Positions 27,740-34,337 of a stretch of 34,337 nucleotides of DNA are shown piece by piece. Origin of the DNA: Allobacillus salarius (GTDB taxonomy: Bacteria > Bacillota > Bacilli > Bacillales > Alkalibacillaceae). The number at the start of each line of letters is the position of its first letter. Positions within the stretch are counted from its first letter, which is position 1. The stretch covers positions 1 through 34,337 of the forward strand of contig NZ_VMHE01000024.1 in NCBI RefSeq assembly GCF_007559425.1, in the 5' to 3' direction. The notes under the pieces were generated by a model that did no database searches, was not told the origin of the DNA, and saw only the letters and a list, made by a program, of their open reading frames with translations. Both the position numbers and the translations under genes were made by a program.

Positions 27740-28273
27740 ATGAAAGCAACAGGAATTGTACGCCGTATTGATGATCTCGGACGAGTTGTTGTACCGAAAG
27801 AGATTAGGCGAACATTGAGAATTCGAGAAGGCGACCCTCTCGAGATTTTTGTTGCCCGAGAAGGAGAAGTTATTTTAAAAAAATACTCTCCGATTAATGA
27901 GCTGAGTGAATTCGCTGATGAATATGTACAATCGCTTTTTGAAGCAGTTGGACAAAAAATACTCATCGCAGATCGGGATGAATTTATTGCTACAGCGGGC
28001 GTTAGTAAAAAAGATTATTTGAATAAGAACATTGGACAACTCATTGAAAAAGCAATGGAAGATCGAGAAGCGGTTGTCGAAAAGAACGAATACACATTGG
28101 AAATCGTTGATGGCATTGAAGAGAAAGTAGCATCGTATTTAATTCAGCCGATCATCTCCAATGGTGACCCTGTCGGAAGTGTCGTCTTATTTTCGGATAA
28201 AGATTCTGTCACCGATGTGGAGATCAAGCTTTGTCAAACAGCCGCCAGCTTCCTTGGCCGCCAAATGGAATAG
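27740..28273 (+). CDS. spoVT: SpoVT, forespore transcription regulator
   Basis: This tunes sigma-G-dependent genes in the forespore. The 177 residues (B. subtilis 178) comprise an N-terminal AbrB-type swapped-hairpin DNA-binding domain, MKATGIVRRIDDLGRVVVP, clearly paralogous to AbrB at 9058, and a C-terminal GAF-like domain (about 60-177, with SVVLFSDKDSV). AAGTGGGGA precedes ATG 27740. It is followed by a terminator and array C. Confidence 0.97.
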   Translation: MKATGIVRRIDDLGRVVVPKEIRRTLRIREGDPLEIFVAREGEVILKKYSPINELSEFADEYVQSLFEAVGQKILIADRDEFIATAGVSKKDYLNKNIGQLIEKAMEDREAVVEKNEYTLEIVDGIEEKVASYLIQPIISNGDPVGSVVLFSDKDSVTDVEIKLCQTAASFLGRQME

Positions 28274-28281
28274 ACTTCATG

Positions 28282-28315
28282 AAAGCCTGCTGGAAAGAGT
28301 CCGGTAGGCTTTTTG
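28282..28315 (+). terminator. intrinsic terminator of spoVT
   Basis: AAAGCCTGCTGG pairs with CCGGTAGGCTTT (two G-U pairs) around a 7-base loop, followed by T residues. Confidence 0.9.
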
Positions 28316-28351
28316 CATGCCTGAAACATGATCTCTTTAGGAACTGTGCTG

Positions 28352-28582
28352 ACTGTTCAATTCAGCGGGCTGATTTTTCATAAAACGCGTGAGACTGTTC
28401 AAAACGTCACGCTGACCGTTCAAAGCGTCTGGCTAACTGTTCAAAGAACGTGCGTGACCGTTCAAAGCGGTGGGCTAACCGTTCAAAGAACGTGCGTGAC
28501 CGTTCAAAGGAATGAGCCGACCGTTGAAATCAGTATGCTATCCGTTCAAAGGATTGCGTTAACCGTTCAAATAACCTCGTAG
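28352..28582. repeat. 21-bp periodic array C (11 units)
   Basis: Eleven units of exactly 21 bases start at 28352 and every 21 bases to 28562. The core ACYGTTCAAA is followed by a variable half that often ends GCTG or GCTA. Units 4-5 and 6-7 are near-copies of one 42-base pair, showing duplication in steps of two. Unit 2 is degenerate, and a possible worn unit lies at 28331. A stop-free plus-strand frame with TVQ heptapeptides exists but has no ribosome-binding site. The array ends 94 bases before the next gene. No gene is seen in 28274-28676. Confidence 0.92.
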
Positions 28583-28676
28583 GTACACATGATCACCAGC
28601 TAAAATACTCCAAACTATGATAAAGTTAAAGAAGAATCGTTTAAAAGATTGAATTATCGTTGGAAGTGAAATATTT

Positions 28677-30179
28677 ATGAGTGATACAAATAAATGGGTG
28701 AAGGGCGCAATCATCCTTACGATCACGGGGTTAATCAGTCGGATTTTAGGCATGGTTTATCGTGTTCCTTTGCAAAATATTGCTGGAGACGAAGGGTTAT
28801 ATGTGTATCAGCAAATTTATCCTTTACTCTCATTGGCCATTATCCTATCGCTGTATGGCATTCCAAGTGCCGTTACACAGCAGTTTTCAGAAAACCAGAC
28901 GTCACGGCAATTGTTTACCCGGATCTTTTATCTGCTGACAGGACTGGGGATTTTAGCATGGTTGGTCATTTATTTATTTGCGCAAACTTGGGCAAACATG
29001 ATGGGCGATATACAACTGACAGAACCAATCCGAATTAGCAGCTTTATGTTTTTGCTTCTCCCGATGATTTCACTATTACGGGGCTATTTTCAAAGCTATG
29101 AAGAGACACATTTGGTCGGCATTTCACAAGTAGTCGAGCAATTTGTGCGTGTCATCTTGATTATTGGCATTACATTTTACGTCGTTTCAACGGATCGTTC
29201 GTTGTATGAGCTCGGAACGCTTGCTGCACTGGCAACGATTATCGGCACGTTTGTTGCAGTGGTCTATTTAGGGATTAAGTTTCTTCGGCGGAAGAACTCC
29301 GTGGAAGTACCGCCAAATAACATTCCGTTTAGGCAAACAGCTAAATGGTTCTTTGCTGGTGTGTTCATTTACAGTTTAACGTATGTTCTTCACTTGATTT
29401 TCCAAGCTGTCGACGTGATGACAATGATTCCACTTCTTCAGGAGTATGGATGGTCTTTTGAAGAATCTAAAGTACAAAAGGGTATCTTTGATCGTGGTAA
29501 TCCAATGATTCAATTAGGGTTAGTATTCGGTTCTTCCCTCGCATTTGCTTTAATTCCTAGTATACAATCAAAACGAAAGCAGCGGGAAGCGGAGCAAGCA
29601 GTCCACCTCACTTTTCTTTTCTCTCTAGCCGCAGCAGTTGGGTTAATCGCCATTATGCCATTTTTGAATCCGTTATTTTACTTGAACCAACATGGGACAA
29701 CGGCGATTCAGTGGTTGATGCTGCTCGTTTTTTTATTGTCTTTAATTATTACCTTATCTGTTTTGTTGCAAAGTCTTGGCTATACACAACAGCAATTTAA
29801 ATGGATTGTTTTTATGTTTGCAGTAAAAATTGCGAGTAACTTTTGGCTGATTCCAATCTATGGCATACTTGGCGCAAGCATCGCTTCAATTCTTGCAGCG
29901 GCAACGCTAGTCATTATTTATTTTTGGATTTGGATGAAACGTTCAAGTATTCACATAGACGTGTTATTTTATATAAAAGCAGTCGTTACAATCGGTTTGA
30001 TGTATGGCGTTGTTGTTTTCATGGCCCAGCTGTTCTCTATCCATGCCACACGGTTATTTTTGATTGTGCCAACGATTGCATTGAGTCTTGTCGGAGTCAT
30101 CACGGTATTCACGATGGCGTGGGCAATGAAGCTTTTTCCTAAAAATTTTCTCCAAAACATACTGAAAAAAAGCAGGTGA
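28677..30179 (+). CDS. SpoVB/MurJ-type polysaccharide flippase (YabM-like)
   Basis: This 500-residue polytopic membrane protein of the MOP exporter superfamily (polysaccharide synthesis/SpoVB/MurJ branch) has about 14 hydrophobic segments. The N-terminus KGAIILTITGLISRILGMVYRVPL... carries the family signature around GLISRILG, followed by GLYVYQQIYPLL and GIPSAVTQQFSE. Members move lipid-linked cell-wall precursors across the membrane, and some act in cortex synthesis. Position matches B. subtilis yabM, which is longer (532). GGAAGTG precedes ATG 28677. The next gene starts 5 bases after its stop, with its ribosome-binding site overlapping the end. Confidence 0.88.
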   Translation: MSDTNKWVKGAIILTITGLISRILGMVYRVPLQNIAGDEGLYVYQQIYPLLSLAIILSLYGIPSAVTQQFSENQTSRQLFTRIFYLLTGLGILAWLVIYLFAQTWANMMGDIQLTEPIRISSFMFLLLPMISLLRGYFQSYEETHLVGISQVVEQFVRVILIIGITFYVVSTDRSLYELGTLAALATIIGTFVAVVYLGIKFLRRKNSVEVPPNNIPFRQTAKWFFAGVFIYSLTYVLHLIFQAVDVMTMIPLLQEYGWSFEESKVQKGIFDRGNPMIQLGLVFGSSLAFALIPSIQSKRKQREAEQAVHLTFLFSLAAAVGLIAIMPFLNPLFYLNQHGTTAIQWLMLLVFLLSLIITLSVLLQSLGYTQQQFKWIVFMFAVKIASNFWLIPIYGILGASIASILAAATLVIIYFWIWMKRSSIHIDVLFYIKAVVTIGLMYGVVVFMAQLFSIHATRLFLIVPTIALSLVGVITVFTMAWAMKLFPKNFLQNILKKSR

Positions 30180-30184
30180 ACACA

Positions 30185-31648
30185 ATGAGTCAAACGATTC
30201 ACGTGATCGGGTTAGGCGCAGGGACGCTTGACCAATTACCATTAGGGATTTACCGGTTTTTAACAAACCACAAAAATGAAGTCTTTGTTCGAACGAATCA
30301 ACACCCTGTCATTCAAGAGCTAGAAGAAGAGGGTGTGACGTTTAAAAGCTTTGATCATGTATATGAAAAACATGAACAATTTGAAGATGTTTATCAAGAC
30401 ATCTCGAAACGATTACTCGAAGCTGCCCAACAACAAGATCTCGTTTATGCATTGCCTGGACATCCATTTGTTGCAGAGCGAACGGTTCAATTACTGCTGG
30501 AGCATGCTGACGAACATCTTCACATCGAGTTTCATGGTGGCCAGAGCTTTTTAGATCCGCTCTTTAATGCATTGAAAATCGATCCGATCGAGGGCTTTCA
30601 GTTATTGGACGGAACAGCATTAAAACGGTCTACCATTCAATTTACAAATCACTTATTAATCGCACAAGTGTATGATTCATTTGTCGCTTCAGATATTAAA
30701 CTGACATTAATGGAAGACTTGCCGGAAGATTATCCAGTGACAATCGTTGACGCTGCAGGGAGTAAAGATGAAAAAGTCATGACAGTACCTTTATATGAGC
30801 TCGATCGTGAAGGAACTTTCAGTGATTTAACGACTTTATATGTTGCGCCACAATCCAGTGATGCATTAACACATACGTTTAACCAATTAAGGGAAGTTAT
30901 CGCAACGCTTCGTGGACCAAACGGTTGCCCGTGGGATCGAAAACAAACGCATGAATCACTTCGTCCGTATTTGATTGAAGAGGCATACGAAGTCATCGAC
31001 GCGATTCAGGAAGAGGATGACGACCATATAGCAGAAGAGCTTGGTGATGTGTTACTTCAAGTCATGCTACATAGTCAAATAGGAGAAGACAATGGATTCT
31101 TCTCTGTTGACGATGTGATCCGTTCAATCACCGAAAAAATGATCGAACGTCACCCGCATGTATTTGGAGACGTCGAAGTCGATTCAGCGGATGAAGTAAC
31201 AACCAATTGGGAAGCAATTAAAAGTAAAGGGAAAGCGAAAAAAGAGACTCTATTGGAAGGTATCTCGGAAGCTTTACCTCGTTTACTTTACGCCCAAGAA
31301 ATGCAGAAGAAAGCATCAAAAGTAGGGTTTGACTGGGGCGATGCAGCGCTTGCTTTTGAAAAAGTTACAGAAGAAATAAAGGAATTACAAGAAGTCATCG
31401 AGAAAGAAGATATAAACGAAATAGAGCTGGAATTCGGAGATGTACTGTTTTCATTAGTGAACGTTGCTCGTTTACTATCGATTGATTCGGAAATCGCGCT
31501 TCATCGAACGAGCCAAAAATTCAAAAACCGTTTCCAATACATTGAATCCATCGCAAAAAGGAACGGGGTTGAACTGACAGATTTATCTTTAGAAGATATG
31601 GAAAACTACTGGAATCAAGCGAAAGTGTTGCGAAAAGGAGAGGAATAA
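30185..31648 (+). CDS. yabN: YabN, tetrapyrrole methylase-MazG fusion
   Basis: This 487-residue two-domain protein (B. subtilis 489) has an N-terminal tetrapyrrole methylase-like domain (about 1-215, with IHVIGLGAGTLDQLP and ALPGHPFVAERTV) and a C-terminal MazG NTP pyrophosphatase (about 225-487). MazG shows GCPWDRKQTHESL, EEAYEVIDAI and EELGDVLLQV with the metal-binding acidic residues, and a second half with EEIKELQEV and EFGDVLFSL. It probably cleans up non-canonical NTPs; the role of the N-domain is unknown. Start: ATG 30185 with AGGTGA; GTG 30176 is within that site. rqcP begins 1 base after its stop. Confidence 0.94.
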   Translation: MSQTIHVIGLGAGTLDQLPLGIYRFLTNHKNEVFVRTNQHPVIQELEEEGVTFKSFDHVYEKHEQFEDVYQDISKRLLEAAQQQDLVYALPGHPFVAERTVQLLLEHADEHLHIEFHGGQSFLDPLFNALKIDPIEGFQLLDGTALKRSTIQFTNHLLIAQVYDSFVASDIKLTLMEDLPEDYPVTIVDAAGSKDEKVMTVPLYELDREGTFSDLTTLYVAPQSSDALTHTFNQLREVIATLRGPNGCPWDRKQTHESLRPYLIEEAYEVIDAIQEEDDDHIAEELGDVLLQVMLHSQIGEDNGFFSVDDVIRSITEKMIERHPHVFGDVEVDSADEVTTNWEAIKSKGKAKKETLLEGISEALPRLLYAQEMQKKASKVGFDWGDAALAFEKVTEEIKELQEVIEKEDINEIELEFGDVLFSLVNVARLLSIDSEIALHRTSQKFKNRFQYIESIAKRNGVELTDLSLEDMENYWNQAKVLRKGEE

Positions 31649-31649
31649 C

Positions 31650-31916
31650 ATGCGTTTAGATAAATTTTTAAAGTTATCACGAATTATTAAAAGGCGAACA
31701 GTCGCCAAAGAAATCGCCGGTAAAGGTAGAATTCAAGTGAATGGTCAACCAGCAAAGGCATCATCAAACCTTCAAGTGGGAGATGAGCTGACGATTCATT
31801 TTGCTCAGAAAAAATTAACGATTAAAATAGAAGATTTGCGGGAACAAGTCAACAAAGAACAGGCAGAAAACTTATACACAGTTATCAATGAAGAAAGAAT
31901 TAACACTGAAGAATAG
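31650..31916 (+). CDS. rqcP: RqcP, S4-domain ribosome quality-control factor
   Basis: This 88-residue S4 RNA-binding protein begins MRLDKFLKLSRIIKRRTVAK and has GRIQVNGQPAKAS and GDELTIHF, the Hsp15/RqcP pattern. In B. subtilis, RqcP (YabO) works with RqcH on stalled 50S subunits to add poly-alanine tails to nascent chains. The length is as in B. subtilis (86). AAAAGGAGAGG precedes ATG 31650. It is encoded in an operon with yabN. Confidence 0.95.
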   Translation: MRLDKFLKLSRIIKRRTVAKEIAGKGRIQVNGQPAKASSNLQVGDELTIHFAQKKLTIKIEDLREQVNKEQAENLYTVINEERINTEE

Positions 31917-31923
31917 ATTATAG

Positions 31924-31952
31924 GCATGTTTTATAGATTTCCCTCATATTTT
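31924..31952 (+). promoter_or_regulatory. sigma-E promoter for yabP-yabQ
   Basis: GCATGTT (31924-31930), a 14-base spacer and CATATTTT (31945-31952) match KMATATT at 6 of 7 positions and CATACAHT at 6 of 8. yabP and yabQ are sigma-E genes in B. subtilis. Confidence 0.55.
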
Positions 31953-31974
31953 GTATTGATAGGAGGGAAAGGAC

Positions 31975-32277
31975 ATGTCTTATGAAAAAACAACGTATAA
32001 CCAAGGAAGAAGCCAACAAAAGGATCACGAATTAAAGCTAGTCAACCGCAGAAAGCTCGAAGTTCAAGGTGTAGAAGATGTTGATAGTTTTGATACGGAA
32101 GAGTTTCTATTAAAAACAACACAGGGCTATCTCGTCATTCAAGGCCACAACTTGCATATGAAAAATTTAAACGTCGAACAAGGGCTTCTAACGATTCAAG
32201 GTAGGATTGCATCATTCAGTTACATCGATAACGACCAAAAACAATCAAAGAGCTTATTAGGTAAGCTATTCAAATGA
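31975..32277 (+). CDS. yabP: YabP, sporulation protein
   Basis: This 100-residue member of the YabP/YqfC family is soluble, with a core of short strands: HELKLVNRRKLEVQGVEDV and LVIQGHNLHMKNLNVEQG. The family includes YqfC, and members are made in the mother cell; YabP is needed for normal spore formation in B. subtilis, but the molecular role is unknown. GGAGGGAAAGG precedes ATG 31975. Its stop overlaps the yabQ start (ATGA). Confidence 0.94.
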   Translation: MSYEKTTYNQGRSQQKDHELKLVNRRKLEVQGVEDVDSFDTEEFLLKTTQGYLVIQGHNLHMKNLNVEQGLLTIQGRIASFSYIDNDQKQSKSLLGKLFK

Positions 32278-32840
32278 CGCTAAGCGTACAGTTTTTATCG
32301 ATGGCCGTGATGGTTGCGGGTGGCATTCAAGCAGCACTTACATTTGATACGTACAAGCAATTATTCCGGCCCGCCTCTTTTTGGCGGCAAATCGGCGTTG
32401 ACATCGTATTCTTTTTAACGGAAGCTTGTGTCCTCTTTTACTTCTTATATCAAATTAATGGTGGAATCCTGAAGTTTTATTTATTTCTAGCTGTTGCACT
32501 TGGCATCTCAGTTTATTATGCCCTGCTGCAAAATTGGTATTTGTGGTTGTTGGACAAGTTGGTACGTCTTGTAAAAGGCTTTGTCGGGATGGTTTGGAGA
32601 ATTATAAATCGAATCTTTTTTCAACCGATCATTTGGATTCTTTTACAAGTATTCACTTTGATTGTTTTCATTTTACACATCCTTCAAAAAGTCATCGGTT
32701 TGATAGGTAAAATGGTTTGGTGGCTCATTGGACCACTAATTCCAGAAAAAATCAAGCGAAGTGGACTTTCTTTTCTTACAAAATGTAGTAGAATAAAAGA
32801 TAAGCTATTATTCCGCATTAAATCAAAGATGAAAAGATAG
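32274..32840 (+). CDS. yabQ: YabQ, sporulation membrane protein
   Basis: This 188-residue membrane protein has about five hydrophobic segments, including one at the N-terminus (LSMAVMVAGGIQAALTFDTY) and several in the first 150 residues, with a basic C-terminus. In B. subtilis, YabQ is made in the mother cell, localises to the outer forespore membrane and is required for cortex formation. It overlaps yabP by 4 bases. divIC follows after 14 bases. Confidence 0.93.
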   Translation: MTLSVQFLSMAVMVAGGIQAALTFDTYKQLFRPASFWRQIGVDIVFFLTEACVLFYFLYQINGGILKFYLFLAVALGISVYYALLQNWYLWLLDKLVRLVKGFVGMVWRIINRIFFQPIIWILLQVFTLIVFILHILQKVIGLIGKMVWWLIGPLIPEKIKRSGLSFLTKCSRIKDKLLFRIKSKMKR

Positions 32841-32854
32841 GAGGCGACAGAAGC

Positions 32855-33247
32855 ATGGGAAGAAGAAGAGAACGTAAACGAAACAATATTTCAAGAATTA
32901 ACTCAACATATGCGAAACAACAGGAAGAACAAATGGCGAAAAAATCGCGCGAAAAAACACTTCTCTTTCGTCGTCTAATTGCTTTTGTCGTTCTTTTTGT
33001 GCTTATTGGTGGTGGAATGACAACCTATCATTTTCAACAACGTGCGCAAATGCAAGAAAAGCAAGCGGAATACGAGCAACTGAATGAGCAAATGGAACAA
33101 TATACGGATAGAAACCAAGCGTTGAAAGAAGAAGTGGAAAAGCTGAGTGATATTGATTATTTACTTCAAATCGCCAGAAAAGATTACTTTTTCTCAAAAG
33201 ATGGTGAAATCATCTTTAAATTACCAGATGAAGAGCCTTCTTATTGA
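32855..33247 (+). CDS. divIC: DivIC, FtsB-like cell division protein
   Basis: This 130-residue bitopic membrane protein (B. subtilis 125) has a basic cytoplasmic N-terminus (MGRRRERKRNN), one membrane segment (about 40-58), an extracytoplasmic coiled coil (about 60-100) and the conserved IDYLLQIARKDYFFSKDGE segment. It forms the divisome subcomplex with FtsL and DivIB. AGGAGGCGA precedes ATG 32855. Its stop codon TGA lies inside the -35 hexamer of the yabR promoter. Confidence 0.96.
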   Translation: MGRRRERKRNNISRINSTYAKQQEEQMAKKSREKTLLFRRLIAFVVLFVLIGGGMTTYHFQQRAQMQEKQAEYEQLNEQMEQYTDRNQALKEEVEKLSDIDYLLQIARKDYFFSKDGEIIFKLPDEEPSY

Positions 33248-33273
33248 CACTTTTTGAATCGGATATATATAAT
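33244..33273 (+). promoter_or_regulatory. sigma-A promoter for yabR
   Basis: Perfect TTGACA (33244-33249), an 18-base spacer and perfect TATAAT (33268-33273). The -35 overlaps the divIC stop codon. Confidence 0.85.
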
Positions 33274-33318
33274 GTATTAGAATATACTTTTAAATTCTTA
33301 AGGAGGAGCATTTTTTTT

Positions 33319-33699
33319 ATGTCAGTCGAAGTAGGCAGCAAGCTAAGCGGTAAAGTAACCCGCATTACGAATTTCGGAGCTTTTGTAGAGCTACCAGAAG
33401 GATCAACAGGTTTGGTTCATATCAGTGAGGTTGCAGATCGTTATGTAAAAGATATTAACGACCACCTTTCTGTCGGTGATGAAGTCACTGTAAAAGTACT
33501 AAATGTAGAGAAGAACGGAAAAATTGGCTTATCCATCAAGAAAGCTAATGAGAAATATAACCGTCCGCAACCACGCAAACGAGTAGAGAACTTCGAATCC
33601 AAAATGAACAAATTCTTGAAGGATAGCGAAGATAAACTCGCCTCACTAAAAAAACACACGGAGTCTCGTCGTGGAGGTCGAGGTGCTAAGCGGGGATAA
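33319..33699 (+). CDS. yabR: YabR, S1-domain RNA-binding protein
   Basis: This 126-residue protein (B. subtilis 128) has one S1 domain (about 1-75: GSKLSGKVTRITNFGAFVEL, GLVHISEVADRYV, VLNVEKNGKIGLSIKK) and a basic tail rich in Lys/Arg ending RRGGRGAKRG. It resembles GSP13-type S1 proteins that associate with ribosomes or RNA; function is not settled. Start: ATG 33319 after AAGGAGGAG and an unusual run of eight T; an in-frame ATG at 33244 would overlap divIC and span the promoter. Confidence 0.93.
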   Translation: MSVEVGSKLSGKVTRITNFGAFVELPEGSTGLVHISEVADRYVKDINDHLSVGDEVTVKVLNVEKNGKIGLSIKKANEKYNRPQPRKRVENFESKMNKFLKDSEDKLASLKKHTESRRGGRGAKRG

Positions 33700-33750
33700 T
33701 TGCTGTCTATGATGATTATATTAAGAATGTCATTCAATATATGATCGCTC

Positions 33751-33786
33751 AACCTGTTCATCGAAAAAGATGAACAGGTTTTTATT
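33751..33786 (+). terminator. intrinsic terminator of yabR
   Basis: A perfect 12-bp stem, AACCTGTTCATC with GATGAACAGGTT, has a 6-base A-rich loop and is followed by a T-rich tail. Confidence 0.93.
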
Positions 33787-33792
33787 TATGTA

Positions 33793-33836
33793 AAAAAAAG
33801 TTGGAGAGAAACTTAAAAGCTTCTCTCCAACTTTTT
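33793..33836 (-). terminator. terminator of the tRNA pair (bidirectional)
   Basis: The arms AAAGTTGGAGAGAA and TTCTCTCCAACTTT pair perfectly. A run of A on the left and T on the right make it able to work in both directions. On the minus strand it closes the tRNA unit 18 bases after tRNA-Glu. Confidence 0.85.
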
Positions 33837-33853
33837 ACGTGCTTATGAAATTA

Positions 33854-33925
33854 TGACCCGTACGGGATTCGAACCCGTGTTACCGCCGTGAAAGGGCGGT
33901 GTCTTAACCACTTGACCAACGGGCC
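33854..33925 (-). tRNA. tRNA-Glu (UUC)
   Basis: The 72-base minus-strand tRNA has acceptor stem GGCCCGT/ACGGGTC, discriminator A73, a D-arm, anticodon loop CTTTCAC (anticodon TTC, 34-36), and a T-loop TTCGAAT. CCA is not encoded. It is downstream of tRNA-Met, the equivalent of trnSL-Glu1 beside yabR in B. subtilis. Confidence 0.96.
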
Positions 33926-33940
33926 TTATGTAAAGAAAAA

Positions 33941-33976
33941 GAGACCGGTTTGCGATCAGAAAACCGATCCCTTTTT
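33941..33976. terminator. hairpin between the two tRNA genes
   Basis: GAGACCGGTTT (33941-33951) pairs with AAACCGATCCC (33961-33971), with G-U pairs in RNA of either strand. T runs exist on both sides, so it resembles a bidirectional terminator. Because both tRNAs point left, it lies between them, which suggests attenuation or a processing signal. Confidence 0.6.
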
Positions 33977-33977
33977 A

Positions 33978-34051
33978 TAGCGGCGGAGGGGATCGAACCC
34001 ACGACCTCACGGGTATGAACCGTACGCTCTCGCCAGCTGAGCTACGCCGCC
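33978..34051 (-). tRNA. tRNA-Met (CAU), elongator type
   Basis: The 74-base minus-strand tRNA has acceptor stem GGCGGCG/CGCCGCT (G1-U72 wobble), discriminator A73, anticodon loop TTCATAC (CAT), and T-loop TTCGATC. The sequence closely matches B. subtilis trnSL-Met1. The T-stem has U50 opposite U64, a mismatch where B. subtilis has G-U as I recall. The lack of three G-C pairs next to the anticodon loop argues against initiator tRNA. CCA is not encoded. Confidence 0.93.
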
Positions 34052-34085
34052 GTTTATTGAAATATGTCTCTTAGACACAAAAATT

Positions 34086-34115
34086 ATGGTACAACAGGTT
34101 CCATGCTCCTGTCAA
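34086..34115 (-). promoter_or_regulatory. sigma-A promoter for the tRNA pair
   Basis: On the minus strand, perfect TTGACA (34115-34110), an 18-base spacer and TACCAT (34091-34086). It lies about 35 bases upstream of tRNA-Met. Confidence 0.6.
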
Positions 34116-34119
34116 TAAC

Positions 34120-34128
34120 TTTGTCGAA
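34120..34128 (+). promoter_or_regulatory. Spo0A box (TTTGTCGAA)
   Basis: This exactly matches the Spo0A consensus TTTGTCRAA. It sits 4 bases from the tRNA promoter -35. On the right, spoIIE is the expected next gene in the conserved order, and its B. subtilis promoter is Spo0A-activated. spoIIE itself is not in this window. Confidence 0.45.
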
Positions 34129-34178
34129 AATTAATTTTTCTATTAATTTAAGTCTTATTGCTTCATGAAGATAATGCT

Positions 34179-34337
34179 GGATTGGTCGAGAGAGTGCTCT
34201 CTACATACTAATGTACTTTTCTTCAAGTGAAAATGTCATCGAGAGGGGTTCTCGATACACAAAAAGCTTCGTCCGCAATCGGAAATGTCATCGAGAGGGG
34301 TTCTCGACACCCAAACAGCTTCGTCCGCAATCGGAAA
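34179..34337. repeat. 52-bp tandem intergenic repeats, right copy
   Basis: Units start at 34179, 34231 and 34283 (the last is cut by the window end). The second and third are almost identical and carry the hairpin TCGAGA-GGGGT-TCTCGA. The first is divergent but has GAGAGAGTGCTCTC. Period and hairpin core are shared with 1-156. It lies rightward of the tRNA promoter and Spo0A box. The remaining part of 34052-34178 is AT-rich with nothing further recognised. Confidence 0.8.

Noticed and set aside
28328..28582. Plus-strand open frame of 84 codons with TVQ heptapeptides
   Set aside because: It is array C in its stop-free frame. It begins right after a terminator without a ribosome-binding site.

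Overview
The window is a chromosomal segment of an endospore-forming Bacillaceae bacterium with low-to-moderate GC. It is not Bacillus subtilis itself. Gene order from bofA to yabR, followed by a tRNA pair, matches the well-known stretch near the replication origin of B. subtilis. Sporulation genes (bofA, gin, yabG, sspF, spoVG, fin, spoVT, yabP, yabQ) are interleaved with replication, translation, envelope and nucleotide-metabolism genes. Compared with the B. subtilis order I remember, several genes are absent: xpaC-yaaN between gin and the decarboxylase, yazA between trmN6 and rsmI, and ridA/yabJ between purR and spoVG. An unrecognised lipoprotein gene on the minus strand lies upstream of bofA. 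There is no rRNA operon between bofA and gin.

Layout. 1-156: 52-bp repeats. 159-710: lipoprotein (minus). 932-1465: bofA and gin. 1747-6906: an Orn/Lys/Arg-type decarboxylase, tmk, darA, yaaR, holB, ricT and yabA. 7327-8968: trmN6 and rsmI. 9058-9339: abrB (minus). 9635-12397: metS and tatD. 12699-16422: yabE, rnmV, rsmA and yabG. 16595-19162: veg, sspF, ispE and purR. 19401-24015: spoVG, glmU, prs, ctc, pth and fin. 24093-28273: mfd and spoVT. 28677-33699: a SpoVB/MurJ-type flippase, yabN, rqcP, yabP, yabQ, divIC and yabR. 33854-34051: tRNA-Glu and tRNA-Met (minus). 34179-34337: 52-bp repeats again.

How the genes fit together. Three sporulation brakes (BofA on SpoIVF/sigma-K, Gin on sigma-G, Fin on sigma-F) sit with two AbrB-fold regulators (AbrB, SpoVT) and targets of the same programme. 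I can read promoter candidates of several classes: sigma-F type before gin and fin, sigma-H type before spoVG, sigma-E type before yabP, sigma-G type before spoVT, a sigma-B type element before ctc, and a WalR-type direct repeat before yabE.

The least explained feature is a set of intergenic arrays. Three arrays (1486-1653, 6971-7222, 28352-28582) have exactly 21-bp periods and different conserved cores, and each shows signs of a 42-bp higher-order unit. Each lies between an intrinsic terminator and the next gene, ending 93-104 bp before its start codon. A second family with a 52-bp period occurs at both ends of the window. I know of no assigned function for either family.
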